A stretch of DNA of 64,000 bases, taken from Blastomyces gilchristii SLH14081 (Eukaryota > Ascomycota > Eurotiomycetes > Onygenales > Ajellomycetaceae). The position numbers and the translations under genes are program-made. The notes under the pieces were generated by a model. It ran no database searches and was not told the origin of the DNA. It saw only the letters and a program-made list of their open reading frames with translations. Location: contig NW_003101651.1 of the NCBI RefSeq assembly GCF_000003855.2, forward strand, positions 366,718 to 430,717, read 5' to 3'. Shown piece after piece: positions 63,301 to 64,000 of the stretch; within the stretch, counting starts at the first letter, position 1, and every line of letters starts with the position of its first letter.

Positions 63301-63900
63301 TATAAGTCTGTTCTTTCTTATACACAGTTATTGCATAAAGATGTTAGATCTTCTAGAGACTACACAGTTCACACTGAACTCTCACAGTCTGATTCAGATT
63401 GCTGATAATATAGTAATAAAACTCTGAGATGTCTGTGATTGAGCAGAAGCCTTCATAGCAAGCACTAAACAGAATTAAGAAGATTAAATTAATATTCACT
63501 GAGATCTCACTGAACAATATAAGATAGAAGATCTGATATAATTGAATCTTAAGAATATGTAAATCACATGCTCATCTTGTATGCTAGATTACTGTCATAT
63601 CAGGTATAAAGTGATAGAAGTTCTAGATAGTCACAACTACTGTCTTAACACACTATCAGAAATTCATGATATCTTTCACATCAGCTTGCTTCACTGCACT
63701 GTCACTGATTTATTCCCTTCTCAACTGACTTTCAACTGACAACTGCCAGGGATTAGAGAAGAAGATAATGAGCTTGAGTGAGAGATTGAAGATATTCATG
63801 ATGAGAGATCATGCAGTCACAGCTGACAATATCTTGTGAAATGAATTGACTATAATCAATCAACCTGAACTCCAAGTTTCATGTTATTCAAAACAGCAGT
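60380..63900 (+). pseudogene. gypsy pol remnant with chromodomain
   Basis: Protease near 60,380-60,680 (the active-site word reads MIDSD, so probably dead). RT near 61,130-61,900: LRFCVNYWELN, FTKLDIITVFHKIHI, and the catalytic box as VYLDNILIFT (YLDN rather than YLDD). RNase H near 61,960-62,200. Integrase near 62,830-63,480: DFTINLSESKDCRN, STLWTRICQVL, VYHSETDNTSEWI. Chromodomain near 63,760-63,870, with QYLVKWIDYNQPE. Chromodomains guide integration into heterochromatin, which fits this location. Confidence 0.78.
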
Positions 63901-63940
63901 TCTTGATCAATGAGAACTGCTTCTGAAAGAAGAAAGTTAA

Positions 63941-64000
63941 TGTGACAGGCTGCATCTAATCAATCATATAGACTATTCTGTTACACTTCACAGATTCAAT
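63941..64000 (+). repeat. gypsy 3' LTR, start only
   Basis: TGTGACAGGCTGCATCTAAT and following bases match the start of the 5' LTR at 58618; the window ends inside it. Confidence 0.85.

Larger units (their letters stand above)
58618..64000 (+). mobile_element. chromodomain Ty3/gypsy element, 3' LTR runs off the window
   Basis: 5' LTR 58618-58981, leader, gag, pol, chromodomain, purine tract (GAAAGAAGAAAGTTAA) and the first 60 bp of the 3' LTR (63941-64000). Domain order protease, RT, RNase H, integrase, chromodomain identifies the chromovirus branch. Coding parts are broken by point-mutated stops. It interrupts LINE L3, so it is the younger of the two. Confidence 0.88.

Noticed and set aside
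36000..64000. CRISPR array, tRNA cluster or biosynthetic cluster
   Set aside because: The repeats are dispersed transposons with target duplications, not regularly spaced units; no tRNA cloverleaf or biosynthetic domain was seen.

Overview
The window looks like a filamentous ascomycete (Pezizomycotina) chromosome segment. Genes carry short introns of about 55-190 nt with GTRNGY-like donors, protein families are fungal, and a gene-dense half with balanced base composition abuts an AT-rich block of mutated retrotransposons. The chromosome style (long GC-poor tracts full of Ty3/gypsy and Tad1-like LINE copies) suggests Onygenales, perhaps Ajellomycetaceae such as Blastomyces or Histoplasma; this is inference, not proof.

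Positions 1-35,000 hold eleven housekeeping genes whose exon structures I could rebuild with consistent reading phase: HOP2 (meiotic recombination, +), a CCCH zinc-finger protein (+), an RSC1/RSC2-type double-bromodomain/BAH remodeller subunit (-), OTU1 deubiquitinase (+), an OSH6/7-type lipid transfer protein (+), condensin subunit YCS4/CND1 (-), CDC7 kinase (+, divergent from condensin across 820 bp), protein L-isoaspartate methyltransferase (+), a DNAJC3/P58IPK-like ER co-chaperone (-), mitochondrial release factor MRF1 (+, divergent from DNAJC3), mitochondrial tricarboxylate carrier CTP1 (-) and DHH1 RNA helicase (-). That is twelve genes counting both members of the divergent pairs. They form no pathway; the only suggestive pairing is CND1/CDC7, two cell-cycle genes around a CGCG-rich inverted repeat.

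Positions 35,290-35,960 are a pyrimidine-rich minisatellite with a period near 108 bp. It marks the border to the repeat block, 36,000-64,000, which has no intact gene. That block is a nested set: an antisense Tad1-like LINE (37,123-40,530) holding a 500-bp unknown element and a 1-kb sense LINE tail; three pieces of a chromodomain Ty3/gypsy element in opposing orientation (40,531-46,072); a second antisense LINE (46,073-48,227 and 55,892-57,292) split by a complete sense LINE of 7.66 kb (48,228-55,891); a further antisense LINE tail (57,293-58,617); and a gypsy element (58,618 to beyond the window end) inserted in it. Target-site duplications can be read for three of these insertions, so their order can be worked out.

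The repeats carry a strong point-mutation signature, but not classical RIP. CA and TG remain common whereas CG, CC and GG are almost absent, and reading frames of the complete LINE survive apart from point-mutated stops. Three patches keep normal GC content: the LINE 5' end and parts of two LTRs.
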